From NCBI RefSeq assembly GCF_000719095.1, contig NZ_JOEH01000027.1, forward strand, positions 1 to 64,000: a stretch of DNA of 64,000 bases. The letters are read 5' to 3'. Both the position numbers and the translations under genes were made by a program. The DNA is from Streptacidiphilus jeojiense (GTDB lineage Bacteria > Actinomycetota > Actinomycetes > Streptomycetales > Streptomycetaceae). The notes beneath the pieces were generated by a model. The model was not told the origin of the DNA, made no database searches, and saw only the letters and a program-made list of their open reading frames with translations. Positions within the stretch are counted from its first letter, which is position 1; each line of letters opens with the position of its first letter. Below are positions 17,287 to 27,935 of this stretch, piece by piece.

Positions 17287-18711
17287 TCAGCCCTGGCGGC
17301 TGCGGCGGATGTTGTCGCGGAACCAGCGGCCGCTCTGCTTGACGGTGCGCTTCTGCGTCTCGTAGTCCACGTGGACGATGCCGAAGCGCTTGTCGTAGCC
17401 GTAGCTCCACTCGAAGTTGTCCAGCAGCGACCAGGCGAAGTAGCCGCGGACGTCGGTGCCGGCGTCGCGGGCCGCGGCCACCGCCTCGATGTGCTCGGCG
17501 AAGTACGCGGTGCGGTCGGCGTCCTCGACCTCGCCGTCCTGGTCCGGCGCGTCGTCGAAGGCGGCGCCGTTCTCGGTGACGTAGAGCGGGATGCCGGGGT
17601 AGTCGGCGCCGAGCCTGGTCAGCATGCCGGTCAGGCCGAACGGGGTGATCTCCCAGTCCATGGCGGTGACCGGGTAGCCCTGCGGCACCAGCCGGGTCAG
17701 CGCCACCCCGTCGGCCGTGGCCTCGACGCCCGAGTCGTCCTCGGCGGTGCCCGAGAAGTAGTGGCTGGTGTAGTAGTTGACGCCGAGGAAGTCCAGCGGC
17801 TGGGCGATCACCGAGAGGTCGCCGTGCTGCACCGGCAGGTGCACTCCGCGCGCCGACAGCTCGTCGACCACGTCGGTCGGGTAACTGCCGAGCACCAGCG
17901 GGTCGGTGTAGATCCGGGTGCCGAAGCCGTCGGCGCGGCGCGCCGCGGCGCGGTCGGCGTCGCTGTCGGTGGCCGGCAGGGCGTGGGTGGTGTTCAGCGT
18001 GATGCCGACCTGGATCGGCTCCGGCGCGGCCTCCCGCAGCCGCTGGGTGGCCAGTCCGTGGCCGAGCAGCAGGTGGTGCACGGCGGCCATGGAGTCGCCG
18101 AAGTCCTGCCGGCCGGGGGCGTGCCGACCGGTGTCGTAGCCCAGGACGGCGGAGCACCAGGGCTCGTTGAGCGTGGTCCACCAGCGCACCCGGTCGCCCA
18201 GCCGGTTCATCGCGATCTCGGCGAAGTCGGCGAAGCGGTAGGCGGTGTCCCGGGCCGGCCAGCCGCCGGCGTCCTCCAGCTCCTGCGGCAGGTCCCAGTG
18301 GTAGAGCGTGACCCAGGGCAGCACCCCGCGCTCCAGCAGCCGGTCGACCAGGCGGTCGTAGAAGGCGATGCCGCGCTGGTTGACGGCGCCCCGGCCGCCC
18401 GGCTGGATCCGCGGCCAGGACAGCGAGAAGCGGTACGAGTCCACGCCGAGGCCGGCGATCAGGTCCACGTCCTCGGGCATCCGGTGGTAGTGGTCGCAGG
18501 CCACGTCACCGTTGTCGCCGGCGTGCACGGCTCCGGGCACCCGGCTGAAGGTGTCCCAGATGGAGGCGGTCCTGCCGTCCTCGAAGGCGGCGCCCTCGAT
18601 CTGGTAGGCGGAGGTGGCGACGCCCCACAGGAAGTCCACGGGGAAGCGGGAGCCCGCGTCGGAGCGCGGCTCGGGCGCGGACGCGGACGAGCGGTCGAGG
18701 CTGGTCGTCAT
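17287..18711 (-). CDS. GH1 beta-glucosidase / beta-galactosidase
   Basis: 474 residues from the ATG at 18711, which has GGAG at proper spacing; the longer frame to 18927 is not conserved. Family 1 hallmarks are all present: FLWGVATSAYQIEGA at the N-terminus, acid/base Glu in TLNEPW (about 181) and nucleophile Glu in YVTENGAAF (about 380). No signal peptide, so it cleaves imported beta-linked disaccharides in the cytoplasm. A GAGAGCGCTCTC operator lies about 50 nt upstream, just downstream of a good promoter, which fits repression by a LacI-family protein, as in cellobiose-inducible bglC genes of Streptomyces. Confidence 0.94.
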   Translation of the reverse strand: MTTSLDRSSASAPEPRSDAGSRFPVDFLWGVATSAYQIEGAAFEDGRTASIWDTFSRVPGAVHAGDNGDVACDHYHRMPEDVDLIAGLGVDSYRFSLSWPRIQPGGRGAVNQRGIAFYDRLVDRLLERGVLPWVTLYHWDLPQELEDAGGWPARDTAYRFADFAEIAMNRLGDRVRWWTTLNEPWCSAVLGYDTGRHAPGRQDFGDSMAAVHHLLLGHGLATQRLREAAPEPIQVGITLNTTHALPATDSDADRAAARRADGFGTRIYTDPLVLGSYPTDVVDELSARGVHLPVQHGDLSVIAQPLDFLGVNYYTSHYFSGTAEDDSGVEATADGVALTRLVPQGYPVTAMDWEITPFGLTGMLTRLGADYPGIPLYVTENGAAFDDAPDQDGEVEDADRTAYFAEHIEAVAAARDAGTDVRGYFAWSLLDNFEWSYGYDKRFGIVHVDYETQKRTVKQSGRWFRDNIRRSRQG

Positions 18712-18759
18712 GGTTCTCCAGTTCGGGCCGGGATGGCGTACTGCGGCAGGACACTGCGG

Positions 18760-18771
18760 GAGAGCGCTCTC
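18760..18771. promoter_or_regulatory. LacI-type operator (GH1 side)
   Basis: GAGAGCGCTCTC is a perfect 12-bp palindrome with the central GCGC typical of LacI/CebR-family sites (CebR box TGGGAGCGCTCCCA). It lies at about +6 to +17 of the predicted GH1 promoter. An identical copy is at 18942-18953. Confidence 0.7.
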
Positions 18772-18783
18772 TCGCATATGGGG

Positions 18784-18813
18784 AGTGTTGCGCCCAGCCT
18801 CCGTGACCGTCAA
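18784..18813 (-). promoter_or_regulatory. Predicted promoter of the GH1/GH35 genes
   Basis: On the minus strand, TTGACG (18808-18813) and AACACT (18784-18789) are separated by 18 nt. Transcription would start near 18777, immediately before the operator at 18760-18771. Confidence 0.45.
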
Positions 18814-18941
18814 GAGCCCTGCTGGAAGACCTGCTTGTCCGCGACTTGTCTCCGAGAGGTGAAGCCAGGTCACATCCGTGCAACACCGTTGACTTCGAGT
18901 CTTGACAGCAACCACGCCCGGGGGCAAGCTCCGGGCAAGCG

Positions 18942-18953
18942 GAGAGCGCTCTC
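18942..18953. promoter_or_regulatory. LacI-type operator (regulator/transporter side)
   Basis: This is a second perfect GAGAGCGCTCTC, 182 bp from the first. TTGACA at 18902-18907 lies upstream of it in the direction of the lacI-like gene, but no clear -10 box is visible. Two identical sites could support DNA looping by a tetramer. Confidence 0.65.
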
Positions 18954-19032
18954 TCTGCTCGGTCGGCGAGTTAACTCTTTGTTGCCGGAACGTGATTGAC
19001 GTGACGCAGATTACCCTGCTTGACTCCCCGAC

Positions 19033-19056
19033 GAAACCGGTTACGGAACCGGTTCC
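19033..19056. promoter_or_regulatory. Tandem AACCGGTT palindromes before the LacI-family gene
   Basis: AACCGGTT occurs at 19035-19042 and 19047-19054; the second copy extends to the perfect 12-bp palindrome GGAACCGGTTCC (19045-19056). They end 29 nt before the GTG of the regulator and have the central CG step of LacI-family sites, so autoregulation is plausible. Confidence 0.5.
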
Positions 19057-19085
19057 CCACCGATCAATGACGAACGGAGGCGGAC

Positions 19086-20090
19086 GTGCCGATCACCATC
19101 GCCGACGTGGCCAAGCACGCCGGGGTCAGCAAGACCACGGTCTCGCGGGTCCTCAACGGCAAGGGTGAGCTCAACGCGGCCACAGCCGCCCGGGTGCGCC
19201 AGGTGATCGCCGAGCTCGGCTACGTCCCCAGCGCCGGCGCGGTCGGTCTGGCCCGTGGCCGGACCCAGATCGTCGGCATGCTGGTCCCCTCGCTGACCTG
19301 GCCGTGGATCGGCCAGGTGCTCCAGGGCGTGGTCGACGTCGTCGAGGCGGAGGGCTTCGGACTGCTGCTGTTCACCTGCAACCGCGGTGAGGAGTCGCTG
19401 CGCCGCTTCGCCCAGCAGGTCTCGGCGAAATCCTTCGACGGACTCCTGGTGATAGAACCCGAGGGCACCCTCGACTACATCACCGAACTCCACCAAGCAG
19501 GCCTCCCGGTCGTCCTGATCGACGACCGCGGCCACCAGCCGATCTTCCCCTCGGTCGCCACCACCGACCGCTCCGGGGGCGCCTCGGCCGCCCGTCACCT
19601 GCTGGAACTCGGCAGGCGGCGCCCGGTCGTGGTCACCGGACCCGAGAGCTTCGGGTGCGTCCAGGACCGGCTGGCCGGATTCGCCGACGAGTACGCGGAG
19701 GCGGGCCACCCCCTGCCACCGGAGCACGTGCTGCTCGGCGACTTCACCTTCGAGCAGGGCCGCAGCGCGGTGGGCCGGCTGCTCGCCTCGGGCGCCTCCT
19801 TCGACGCGGTGTTCGCCCAGAACGACCTCTCCGCCTCCGGCGCGCTGCTGGCCCTGCGCGAGGCCGGGCTGCGGATCCCGGAGGACGTGGCCGTCGTCGG
19901 CTTCGACGACGTGCCGCTGGCCGCCTACAGCGAGCCGGCGCTGACCACCGTGCACCAACCGCTGCGCGAGATGGGCGACGCCGCCGCCCGGATGCTGCTC
20001 GCGCACTTCAAGGGCACCCCGCTGCCGACCGCCGCGGAGGTCCTCCCCACCCACCTGGTCGTCCGCGACTCCACCCGGTCCCGGACCTGA
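19086..20090 (+). CDS. LacI-family transcriptional regulator
   Basis: 334 residues from a GTG with GGAGG upstream. The N-terminal helix-turn-helix and hinge ([20 protein letters not shown], residues 4-23) are classic LacI. The periplasmic-binding-protein-like effector domain starts at about 62 ([20 protein letters not shown]) and contains [16 protein letters not shown] and [10 protein letters not shown] motifs, so it should bind a sugar. It is divergent from the GH1/GH35 genes and upstream of the importer, and most likely represses both until the imported oligosaccharide is present. Confidence 0.94.
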   Translation: MPITIADVAKHAGVSKTTVSRVLNGKGELNAATAARVRQVIAELGYVPSAGAVGLARGRTQIVGMLVPSLTWPWIGQVLQGVVDVVEAEGFGLLLFTCNRGEESLRRFAQQVSAKSFDGLLVIEPEGTLDYITELHQAGLPVVLIDDRGHQPIFPSVATTDRSGGASAARHLLELGRRRPVVVTGPESFGCVQDRLAGFADEYAEAGHPLPPEHVLLGDFTFEQGRSAVGRLLASGASFDAVFAQNDLSASGALLALREAGLRIPEDVAVVGFDDVPLAAYSEPALTTVHQPLREMGDAAARMLLAHFKGTPLPTAAEVLPTHLVVRDSTRSRT

Positions 20091-20262
20091 TCGCAGCGCC
20101 TGTCGGCCGCTGCACCACGAGCCGCACCACCCGAGAACCGAACCGCAGTACCGACACCGCAGTAACGCAGTCGCACCACCCCCTTGAACAGGCAGGACCG
20201 CCCACGGTGCCCTGCCGCAGTGAGCCACACCCTCAATCCGACACCTTCCGAAGTGGGGATCA

Positions 20263-21945
20263 ATGCGCGTCAACCGCACCGCCACCGCACTCTTCGCCGG
20301 CGGCCTGGCGATAACCTGCCTCGCCGCGTGCAGCAGCAGCAACCCGGGGACCAAGAGCAACAACGGCTCCTCCAGCGGCGCCACCGTCCTGAAGATCGGC
20401 ATGCCCGATGCGACGCTGACCGCCAACAACAACCCCTACCTCAACTCCTCCGCGGCAGCGGCCCTCGGCTACCGCTTCATGATCTACGAGCCCATGGCGA
20501 TGCCCAACGACGCCAACCCCGCCGCCGCGGCCAAGCCGTGGCTCGCCACCAAGTGGGACTGGACCAACAACTACAAGACCGTCACCTTCACGCTGCGTAG
20601 CGGTGTGACGTTCTCCGACGGCTCCCCGATGACCGCCGACGACGTGGCCTACTCCTTCCAGATCCTGAAGGACAAGCCGGCGCTGAACTTCAACGCGCTC
20701 GACATCGCCAGCACCAGTGCCAGCGGCAGCACGGTCACCGTCAACTTCAACACCTCCCAGTTCGTCACCCAGGCCAAGGTGCTGAAGACCTTCGTCATCC
20801 AGAAGAAGCAGTGGTCCGCGATGTCGGACCCGACCACGGACGTGGTATCCAACCCGATCGGCACCGGCCCCTACACGCTGAAGTCGATCAACACCCAGAA
20901 CGCCATCCTGGACGCCCGGGCCAGCGGCTACTGGCAGACCGCGCCGAAGGTCAAGGAGCTGCAGTACACCTCGTACTCCGGCAACGACACCATGACCACC
21001 GCGCTCACCAGCGGTGCGGCCGAGTGGTCCTACGTCTTCATCCCCAACGCCAAGACCATCTACGCGGCCAAGGACCCGGCCCACAACCACCTGTACTTCC
21101 CGCCGAACCTGAGCGCGGACGGCCTGTGGATCAACACCACCGTCAAGCCGTTCGACAACCCGGCGCTGCGCGGTGCGATGGCCATGGTCATCAACCGCGA
21201 GGACATCTTCAACCAGGGCGAGTCGGGCTACTTCAAGCCGCTGGTGAACAGCGTCACCGGGCTGCCCACCCCGGCCGGCAACTCCTTCATCGCCCCGCAG
21301 TACCAGGGCAAGACCGCCACCGTGGACGTGGCCGGCGCCAAGGCCAAGCTCACCGCCGCCGGCTTCAAGTACAACGGCAGCAACCTGGTCGACCCGAGCG
21401 GCAAGCCGGTCTCGATCACCCTGACCGACCCGGCCGGCTGGTCCGACTACCAGACCGACCTCAGCATCATCGCCGACAACTTCTCCAAGATCGGCATCAA
21501 GACCACCATCGACAAGGCCGACGAGAACGCCTGGACCAAGGCGATCGGCGCCGGCAACTTCCAGGCCGCGATGCACTGGACGAACGGTGGCTCCACGCCG
21601 TACGACTTCTACGAGAACATCATGGACGGCGCCAACCTCAAGCCGATCGGCACCGACAGCCCCAACGGCAACTACGGCCGCTTCAACAGCCCGCAGGCCA
21701 CCCAGGCGCTGAAGGACTACGCCAACGCCTCCGACGACGCCTCCCGCGCCAAGGCTCTCAGCACCATCGAGGACATCATGGTGCAGCAGACCCCGATGAT
21801 CCCGACCTCGGCCGGCAACGTGGGAGCCGAGTACTCCACCAAGAACTGGAGCGGCTGGCCGGACGACTCCAACGAGTACGCGGGCGGGCAGCCGACCATC
21901 CCCAACGCGCTGCAGGTCGTCCTCTCGCTGACCCCGGCCAAGTAG
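20263..21945 (+). CDS. Family 5 (Opp/Dpp-type) solute-binding lipoprotein
   Basis: 560 residues. A lipoprotein signal ends in LAAC with the modified Cys at 23, followed by a Ser/Gly/Asn linker. The mature part has the SBP family 5 pattern, including [18 protein letters not shown] near residue 110 and the [10 protein letters not shown] motif. Family 5 proteins bind peptides, nickel or, in several bacteria and archaea, beta-linked oligosaccharides. The LacI/GH1/GH35 context favours an oligosaccharide. It is the first gene of the importer operon, 172 nt after the regulator. Confidence 0.92.
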   Translation: MRVNRTATALFAGGLAITCLAACSSSNPGTKSNNGSSSGATVLKIGMPDATLTANNNPYLNSSAAAALGYRFMIYEPMAMPNDANPAAAAKPWLATKWDWTNNYKTVTFTLRSGVTFSDGSPMTADDVAYSFQILKDKPALNFNALDIASTSASGSTVTVNFNTSQFVTQAKVLKTFVIQKKQWSAMSDPTTDVVSNPIGTGPYTLKSINTQNAILDARASGYWQTAPKVKELQYTSYSGNDTMTTALTSGAAEWSYVFIPNAKTIYAAKDPAHNHLYFPPNLSADGLWINTTVKPFDNPALRGAMAMVINREDIFNQGESGYFKPLVNSVTGLPTPAGNSFIAPQYQGKTATVDVAGAKAKLTAAGFKYNGSNLVDPSGKPVSITLTDPAGWSDYQTDLSIIADNFSKIGIKTTIDKADENAWTKAIGAGNFQAAMHWTNGGSTPYDFYENIMDGANLKPIGTDSPNGNYGRFNSPQATQALKDYANASDDASRAKALSTIEDIMVQQTPMIPTSAGNVGAEYSTKNWSGWPDDSNEYAGGQPTIPNALQVVLSLTPAK

Positions 21946-22047
21946 CACGCCCCACGGCAACACCCGCACCACCGCACAGATCGCCCTCCCGCGCTCCGGT
22001 CCCGCCCCGTCTCCCCACGGGGCGGGACCGGGGGCACCGACCCACGA

Positions 22048-23283
22048 ATGGATACCGGGATGACGCTGACTCACACGTCAGATCAGCCACCGGCGCCGCC
22101 GGACAACGACACCGTCCTCGAGGCCGACGGGCTCACCAAGCACTTCGCGGTGCGCAGAGTGGGACGCCAGGCCATGACCCGCGCTCCACGGGTGGTCCAC
22201 GCCGTCGACGACGTCACCCTGACGCTCCGCCGGGGACGGGTCACCGCCCTGGTCGGCGAGTCCGGATCCGGTAAGTCCACCGTGGCGCGGCTGCTCGCGC
22301 AGCTCTACCCGCGCACCGGCGGCGACATCCGGCTGCACGGCACGTCGGTGACGGTACGCGGGGGCAGGCGCTTCCGGGCGTACAACCGCAAGGTCCAGAT
22401 GATCTTCCAGGACCCGTTCGCCTCGCTCAACCCGGTCCACACCATCCGCTACCACCTCAGCCGGGCGCTGCGGATCCACGGCCACGGCGGCAACGGAGCG
22501 GCGGAGCTGCAGCAGGCGCTGGAGGAGCTGCTGGAGCGGGTCCAGCTCACCCCGGCCACCCGCTACCTGGACAAGTTCCCGCACGAGCTGTCCGGCGGCC
22601 AGCGCCAGCGCGTCGCGATCGCCCGAGCCCTCGCGGCCGATCCCGAAGCGCTGCTCGCCGACGAGCCGGTGTCCATGCTGGACGTCTCCATCCGGCTCGG
22701 CGTGCTCAACCTGCTCCGGGACCTCAAGGAGCGGCTGCACCTGGCCATCCTCTACATCACCCACGACATCGCCTCGGCCCGCTACTTCGCGGACGACACC
22801 CTGGTGATGTACGCGGGGCGGATGGTGGAGGGCGGCGACAGCGAGACCGTCACCCAGAACCCGGCGCACCCCTACACCCAGCTGCTGATCAGCTCGGCGC
22901 CCGACCCGGACCGCATCGTCGGCGAGGGCACCCCGGACGACACCGTGGACGCGTCGGGCGGCGAGCCGCCCAGCCTGATCGACCCGCCGGCCGGCTGCCG
23001 CTTCAACCCGCGCTGCCCGCACGCCATGGACATCTGCCGCACCGAGCTGCCGCCGCGGCTGCCGGTGGACGGCAACCCGGACCACTGGGCCTCCTGCTGG
23101 CTCTTCGACGCCGAGCACGGCCCCGCCAAGGCGGAGTCCGCGGCGAAGGCGGAAACCCCTGCGGAAACCCCCTCGGAGGTGTCCGAGTACTCCAACTTCC
23201 CGGGGAGCGACCCCCCGGACCCCCACGAAACCCGCTCGGGGTCGGAGTCCGACCAGGGATCAGCTGAGGGCGGCGCCCGATGA
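22048..23283 (+). CDS. ABC importer ATP-binding protein (OppF/DppF-like)
   Basis: 411 residues; ATG 22048 or 22060 could be used. Walker [10 protein letters not shown] lies near residue 71, the signature is LSGGQRQRV and Walker [13 protein letters not shown]. The Opp/Dpp-specific C-terminal extension with the cysteine motif [15 protein letters not shown] is present near 310-330. The last 50 residues are a Glu/Ser/Pro-rich tail without known function. It overlaps the first permease by 4 nt (ATGA). Having this ATPase before the permeases is an uncommon gene order for the family. Confidence 0.92.
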   Translation: MDTGMTLTHTSDQPPAPPDNDTVLEADGLTKHFAVRRVGRQAMTRAPRVVHAVDDVTLTLRRGRVTALVGESGSGKSTVARLLAQLYPRTGGDIRLHGTSVTVRGGRRFRAYNRKVQMIFQDPFASLNPVHTIRYHLSRALRIHGHGGNGAAELQQALEELLERVQLTPATRYLDKFPHELSGGQRQRVAIARALAADPEALLADEPVSMLDVSIRLGVLNLLRDLKERLHLAILYITHDIASARYFADDTLVMYAGRMVEGGDSETVTQNPAHPYTQLLISSAPDPDRIVGEGTPDDTVDASGGEPPSLIDPPAGCRFNPRCPHAMDICRTELPPRLPVDGNPDHWASCWLFDAEHGPAKAESAAKAETPAETPSEVSEYSNFPGSDPPDPHETRSGSESDQGSAEGGAR

Positions 23284-24260
23284 AGTACTTCCTGCAGCGG
23301 CTGGCGTTCTACCTCTTCACCGCCTGGGCCGCGATCACCATCAACTTCTTCATCCCCCGGCTGATACCCGGCGACCCGGTGATGGCCCTGATCAACAAGA
23401 ACCGGGGCCAGATCGACTCGCACGCGATCGCCTCGCTCTACATCCTGTTCGGGCTGAACAAGCACCAGAGCCTGTGGGACCAGTACACCGCCTACCTGGC
23501 CAAGCTGGCCCACGGCGACCTGGGCATCTCCTTCTCCAACTTCCCCACCCCGGTCTCCACCATCCTGGCCAACGCGCTGCCGTGGACCATCTGCCTGGCC
23601 GGCGCGGCGACCATCATCAGCTTCGCGCTCGGCACCTTCCTGGGCGTGCTGTCCGGCTGGCTGCGCGGCTCCCGGCTGGACTTCGTGCTGCCGGTCACCA
23701 CCTTCATCTCCTCGATCCCGGCGTTCTGGCTGGGTCTGCTGACGGTGGCCACCGTCATCGCGGTGGGCAGCACCTTCCCGGTCTCCGGCGGATACGACCC
23801 CGGGCTGATCCCGCACGCCGACACCACCTTCATCGGCAGCGCCATCGAGCACAGCTGGCTGCCGCTGGGGATGCTGGTGATCACCACCATGAGCGGCTGG
23901 ATCCTCAGCATGCGCAACATGATGGTCACCGTGGGCTCCGAGGACTACATCACCGTCGCCCAGGCTAAGGGCCTGTCCGACCGCCGGGTGATGTTCAGCT
24001 ACGCGGCCCGCAACGCGCTGCTCCCCAACGTCTCCGGGTTCTCGCTGGCGATCGGTCAGATCCTGGGCTCCACCGTGCTGGTGGAGATCGTCTTCAACTA
24101 CCCGGGCATCGGCTACGAGATGCTCCAGGCCGTCGGCTCCACCGACTACCCGCTGATGCAGGGCGTGTTCCTGTGCATCACGCTGGCCGTCCTGGTGGCC
24201 AACCTGCTGGCGGACATCGCCTACCTGATCCTCGACCCGCGCACCCGCAAGGAGGGCTGA
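23280..24260 (+). CDS. ABC importer permease (OppB/DppB-like)
   Basis: 326 residues with six helices. The N-terminus ([20 protein letters not shown], then [10 protein letters not shown]) is typical of DppB-type permeases, and the EAA-like coupling loop is seen in [20 protein letters not shown] near residue 225. It pairs with the permease at 24264, which starts 3 nt after its stop. Confidence 0.93.
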   Translation: MKYFLQRLAFYLFTAWAAITINFFIPRLIPGDPVMALINKNRGQIDSHAIASLYILFGLNKHQSLWDQYTAYLAKLAHGDLGISFSNFPTPVSTILANALPWTICLAGAATIISFALGTFLGVLSGWLRGSRLDFVLPVTTFISSIPAFWLGLLTVATVIAVGSTFPVSGGYDPGLIPHADTTFIGSAIEHSWLPLGMLVITTMSGWILSMRNMMVTVGSEDYITVAQAKGLSDRRVMFSYAARNALLPNVSGFSLAIGQILGSTVLVEIVFNYPGIGYEMLQAVGSTDYPLMQGVFLCITLAVLVANLLADIAYLILDPRTRKEG

Positions 24261-24263
24261 GCG

Positions 24264-25333
24264 ATGGCCACCGCCGCGTCCAACACCGCCCTGACCTCGG
24301 GTGGTTCGGTAACCCCGCACGATCCGGAGGCGACCGCGCCGGACTCCACCCGGTCCAGGCGCCGCCATCTGCGCTTCCTGTCCAGCCCCAAGGCCGCCGT
24401 CGGCGCCGGACTGCTGCTGTTCTTCACGATCCTGGCGATCGTCGGCCCCTACATCACCCCCTACGACCCCAGCGCGCGCAGCAACGACCTGCTGCAGGCG
24501 CCGTCCTGGCACCACTGGTTCGGCACCACCCACCTCGGCCAGGACATCTTCAGCCAGGTCGTCGACGGCACCCGCAGCGTGATGTACGTCGGCTTCCTGG
24601 CCGGCCTGGTCGCCAGCGCGCTGGCGGTGCTGATCGGGGTGACCTCCGGCTACCTGGGCGGCTTCGCCTCGGACCTGCTGTCCGCGCTGACCAACGTGTT
24701 CCTGGTGATCCCGGCGCTGCTGCTGATCATCATCATCACCTCCAGCCTGCCCACCGGCGGCGAGACCGTGGTCGGCCTGGTCATCGGCTTCACCTCGTGG
24801 GCCTGGGGCGCCCGGGTGCTGCGGGCGCAGACGCTGTCGCTGCGGCGGCGCGACTTCATCGAGGCGGCCCGCGCCACCGGCGAGTCGACCTGGCGCATCA
24901 TCGCCTTCGAACTGCTGCCCAACCTCAGCGCGGTGATCATCTCCGGTTTCATCGGCACCATGATCTACGCGGTGATGAGCGAGATCATCCTGGCCTTCAT
25001 CGGCGTCCCCGGCCTGGCCGACTGGAACTGGGGCACCGTCCTCTACTGGGCGCAGAGCCAGCAGGCGCTGGCCCAGGGCGCCTGGTGGTGGTTCGTCCCG
25101 GCCGGGCTCGCCATCGCGATCCTGGGTACCTCGCTGTCGCTGGTGAACTTCGGCATCGACGAGTTCGTCAACCCGCGGCTGCGGAACAACGGCGAGCGCG
25201 GGGCCAAGGGCGCCGACGGCCGCCCGGTGCGGATGCGGGTCGGCTTCACGCCGGTCGTCATCCCGATCCCGGACGAGCCCGAAGCCGGCACCGGCGTGAT
25301 CGGATCCACCAGCACGAGTGAGGATGTCGCCCA

Positions 25334-25337
<4 letters not shown>
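24264..25337 (+). CDS. ABC importer permease (OppC/DppC-like)
   Basis: 357 residues. The N-terminal cytoplasmic segment is followed by a first helix near residue 48 (AAVGAGLLLFFTILAIVGPY) and the DppC-type periplasmic loop HWFGTTHLGQDIFSQVV. The coupling loop is EAARATGESTWRIIAFELLP near 200. The C-terminal ~60 residues are charged and extend beyond the usual end of the family. Its stop overlaps the start of the second ATPase gene (GTGA). Confidence 0.93.
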
Positions 25338-26362
<1,025 letters not shown>

Positions 26363-26379
26363 GGGCCCCGCACCAGCCC

Positions 26380-26431
26380 GACCCGGCCGACGGCTCTTGA
26401 GGGGGAGCCGCCGACCGGGTCGTCCCCTTTT
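26380..26431 (+). terminator. Intrinsic terminator of the importer operon
   Basis: A 17-bp stem (15 pairs matching; arms 26380-26396 and 26405-26421) closes an 8-nt loop and is followed within 7 nt by TTTT (26428-26431). It is the best intrinsic terminator in the window. Confidence 0.8.
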
Positions 26432-26478
26432 CCCGGCCAGCTCCCGTGGGTCAGTTCGAGCAGGTCAGCTCCCGCGGG

Positions 26479-26715
26479 TCAGCCGCTCGACACGTCGCAG
26501 GCATCGGCAGCCGGCACGGGTACGTGCACGGCCACGGGTACCGCCACCGGCCGCCGGCTGGGGAACTCGGTCAGTGCGTGCTGCGCATGGGCCTTGCCGT
26601 GCTGCGCCGGTACCGAGCGGGGGTCGGGCGGTCCGTCGGCCCGGGCGGCGTGCACGGGCCAGAACGCCAGCAGGGCGGCGAGGGCCAGGGAACCGATCAC
26701 GCGAGCAAGGCTCAC
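26479..26715 (-). CDS. Small secreted protein, unknown function
   Basis: 78 residues from a GTG with GGAGG 6 nt upstream. Residues 1-26 are a clear signal peptide (ARVIGSLALAALLAFW, cleavage likely after ARA). The mature part of ~50 residues is rich in Pro, Val, Ala and His (VPVAVHVPVPAADACDV) and has one Cys. I do not recognise a family. AT-rich sequence at 26825-26880 may hold its promoter. Confidence 0.6.
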   Translation of the reverse strand: MSLARVIGSLALAALLAFWPVHAARADGPPDPRSVPAQHGKAHAQHALTEFPSRRPVAVPVAVHVPVPAADACDVSSG

Positions 26716-26891
26716 GGTCTACCTCCAGAGGTGCCGGTACGGGGGGCCGGATGGGTTCCGGGGCTGCACCCGCACGTGGCGAAGGTAGGGGAACCGATTC
26801 TCCGGGCCTCCTGGACACACTCAACGACGCATCAATTTGTCGACAGATGGGCGAATAGGCATTCATTGTCACTAATTGCACCCGTACGGCG

Positions 26892-27572
26892 TCACTCCGC
26901 AGGATGACCGGCCAGCGAGGGTTCGAGCTCCCGGGCGGGGACGGTCTGCCGCGGAATCGCCAGGGGCTCGGCAACCCGCGCACGCGCCCTGCGCCGCAGC
27001 ACCAGTACGGTCGCCAGCACCAGGACCGCAGCAGCCGCTCCGAGCAGCGGTCCCAGCGAGGTCAGTCGGCTGTACGAGGCGCCGACCTCGTACCCCGTCA
27101 CCGACTCGGCCGAGGCCCAGACCACCGCGGCGACCAGGCTGTACGGCGCGATCCTGCGGTACCCCAGTCCGGCCGCGCCGGCCAGGTGCGGCGCCAGGGT
27201 CCGTACCACCGGCATGAACCGGCAGACCAGGACCGCCGCTCCCCCGCGTCGGGCCAGCAGCCGGTAGGTGCGGGTCAGCATCGCCGCGGGCACCCGCCGC
27301 CCGATCCGGCCGGTGCCCAGCCGGGGCCCCAGCGCCCGTCCGGTGCGCTGCGCCAGCAGGTCCCCCAGCAGCACCGCGGCCACCGCGGTGGCGATCACCA
27401 GCGGCAGCTGCACCGTTCCGCTCCGGGCCAGGAAGCCCGCGATCAGCAGCGTGGTCAGGCTCGGCGCGAAGGCGCTCAGCAGCAGCACCGACTCGGCCAG
27501 CACCACGGCCGCCACCGCCCCGTACACCGCCGGCGGCGGCAGTTGCAGCAGCACCTGCTGGACCCAGCTCAT
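26892..27572 (-). CDS. DedA-family membrane protein
   Basis: 226 residues from the ATG at 27572, preceded by GGAGGAG. DedA/SNARE-associated features include AESVLLLSAFAPSLTTLLIAG near residue 25 and the conserved RFMPVVRTLAPHLAG segment near 115, with an Arg and Pro in a re-entrant helix. Members are lipid scramblase-like or proton-linked membrane-homeostasis proteins. The start overlaps the stop of the small upstream gene (ATGA). Confidence 0.88.
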   Translation of the reverse strand: MSWVQQVLLQLPPPAVYGAVAAVVLAESVLLLSAFAPSLTTLLIAGFLARSGTVQLPLVIATAVAAVLLGDLLAQRTGRALGPRLGTGRIGRRVPAAMLTRTYRLLARRGGAAVLVCRFMPVVRTLAPHLAGAAGLGYRRIAPYSLVAAVVWASAESVTGYEVGASYSRLTSLGPLLGAAAAVLVLATVLVLRRRARARVAEPLAIPRQTVPARELEPSLAGHPAE

Positions 27573-27781
27573 CGCGGGGCTCCTCCGGACACCGGTGGCA
27601 CCCGGGCCGGCCGCCGCCGACCCGGGGGCCCCGGGCGCAGCGCCGACTTCCAGGCCGTCCGCAGCGCCACCAGTCCGCCCTGCGCCGCCTCGACGAGGAA
27701 CAGCCACCCGTCCGCGTCCCGCTGGGCCAGTACCCGACGGTCGATGATCGCCTGCTCGCTCGTACGCTCCATGGATCCCAT
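27569..27781 (-). CDS. Small hypothetical protein coupled to DedA
   Basis: 70 residues; ATG at 27781 or 27772 (two ATGs lie inside a GGATCCATGGGATCCATGG repeat). The stop overlaps the DedA start by 4 nt, which supports real translation. The N-terminal half looks folded (ERTSEQAIIDRRVLAQRD, then WLFLVEAAQGGLVALRTAW), the C-terminus is Arg/Pro-rich. No family recognised. Confidence 0.5.
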   Translation of the reverse strand: MGSMERTSEQAIIDRRVLAQRDADGWLFLVEAAQGGLVALRTAWKSALRPGPPGRRRPARVPPVSGGAPR

Positions 27782-27935
27782 GGATCCAAGCTAGGAGCAG
27801 GCGGCGCTCAGGTGATCCGCCCTGAGGACCCGGCCTACCCCTAGGAATCTCGGGGTCCCCCCGTACGGCGTCCTACCACCCGAGGACTACGCGGAGCGGA
27901 AGAAGCTCACCCCTGCGGATTGTTCAAGCTGTGTG

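Noticed and set aside
22872..24533. 553-codon minus-strand frame
   Set aside because: Antisense to the Opp/Dpp permease genes; no domain can be seen.
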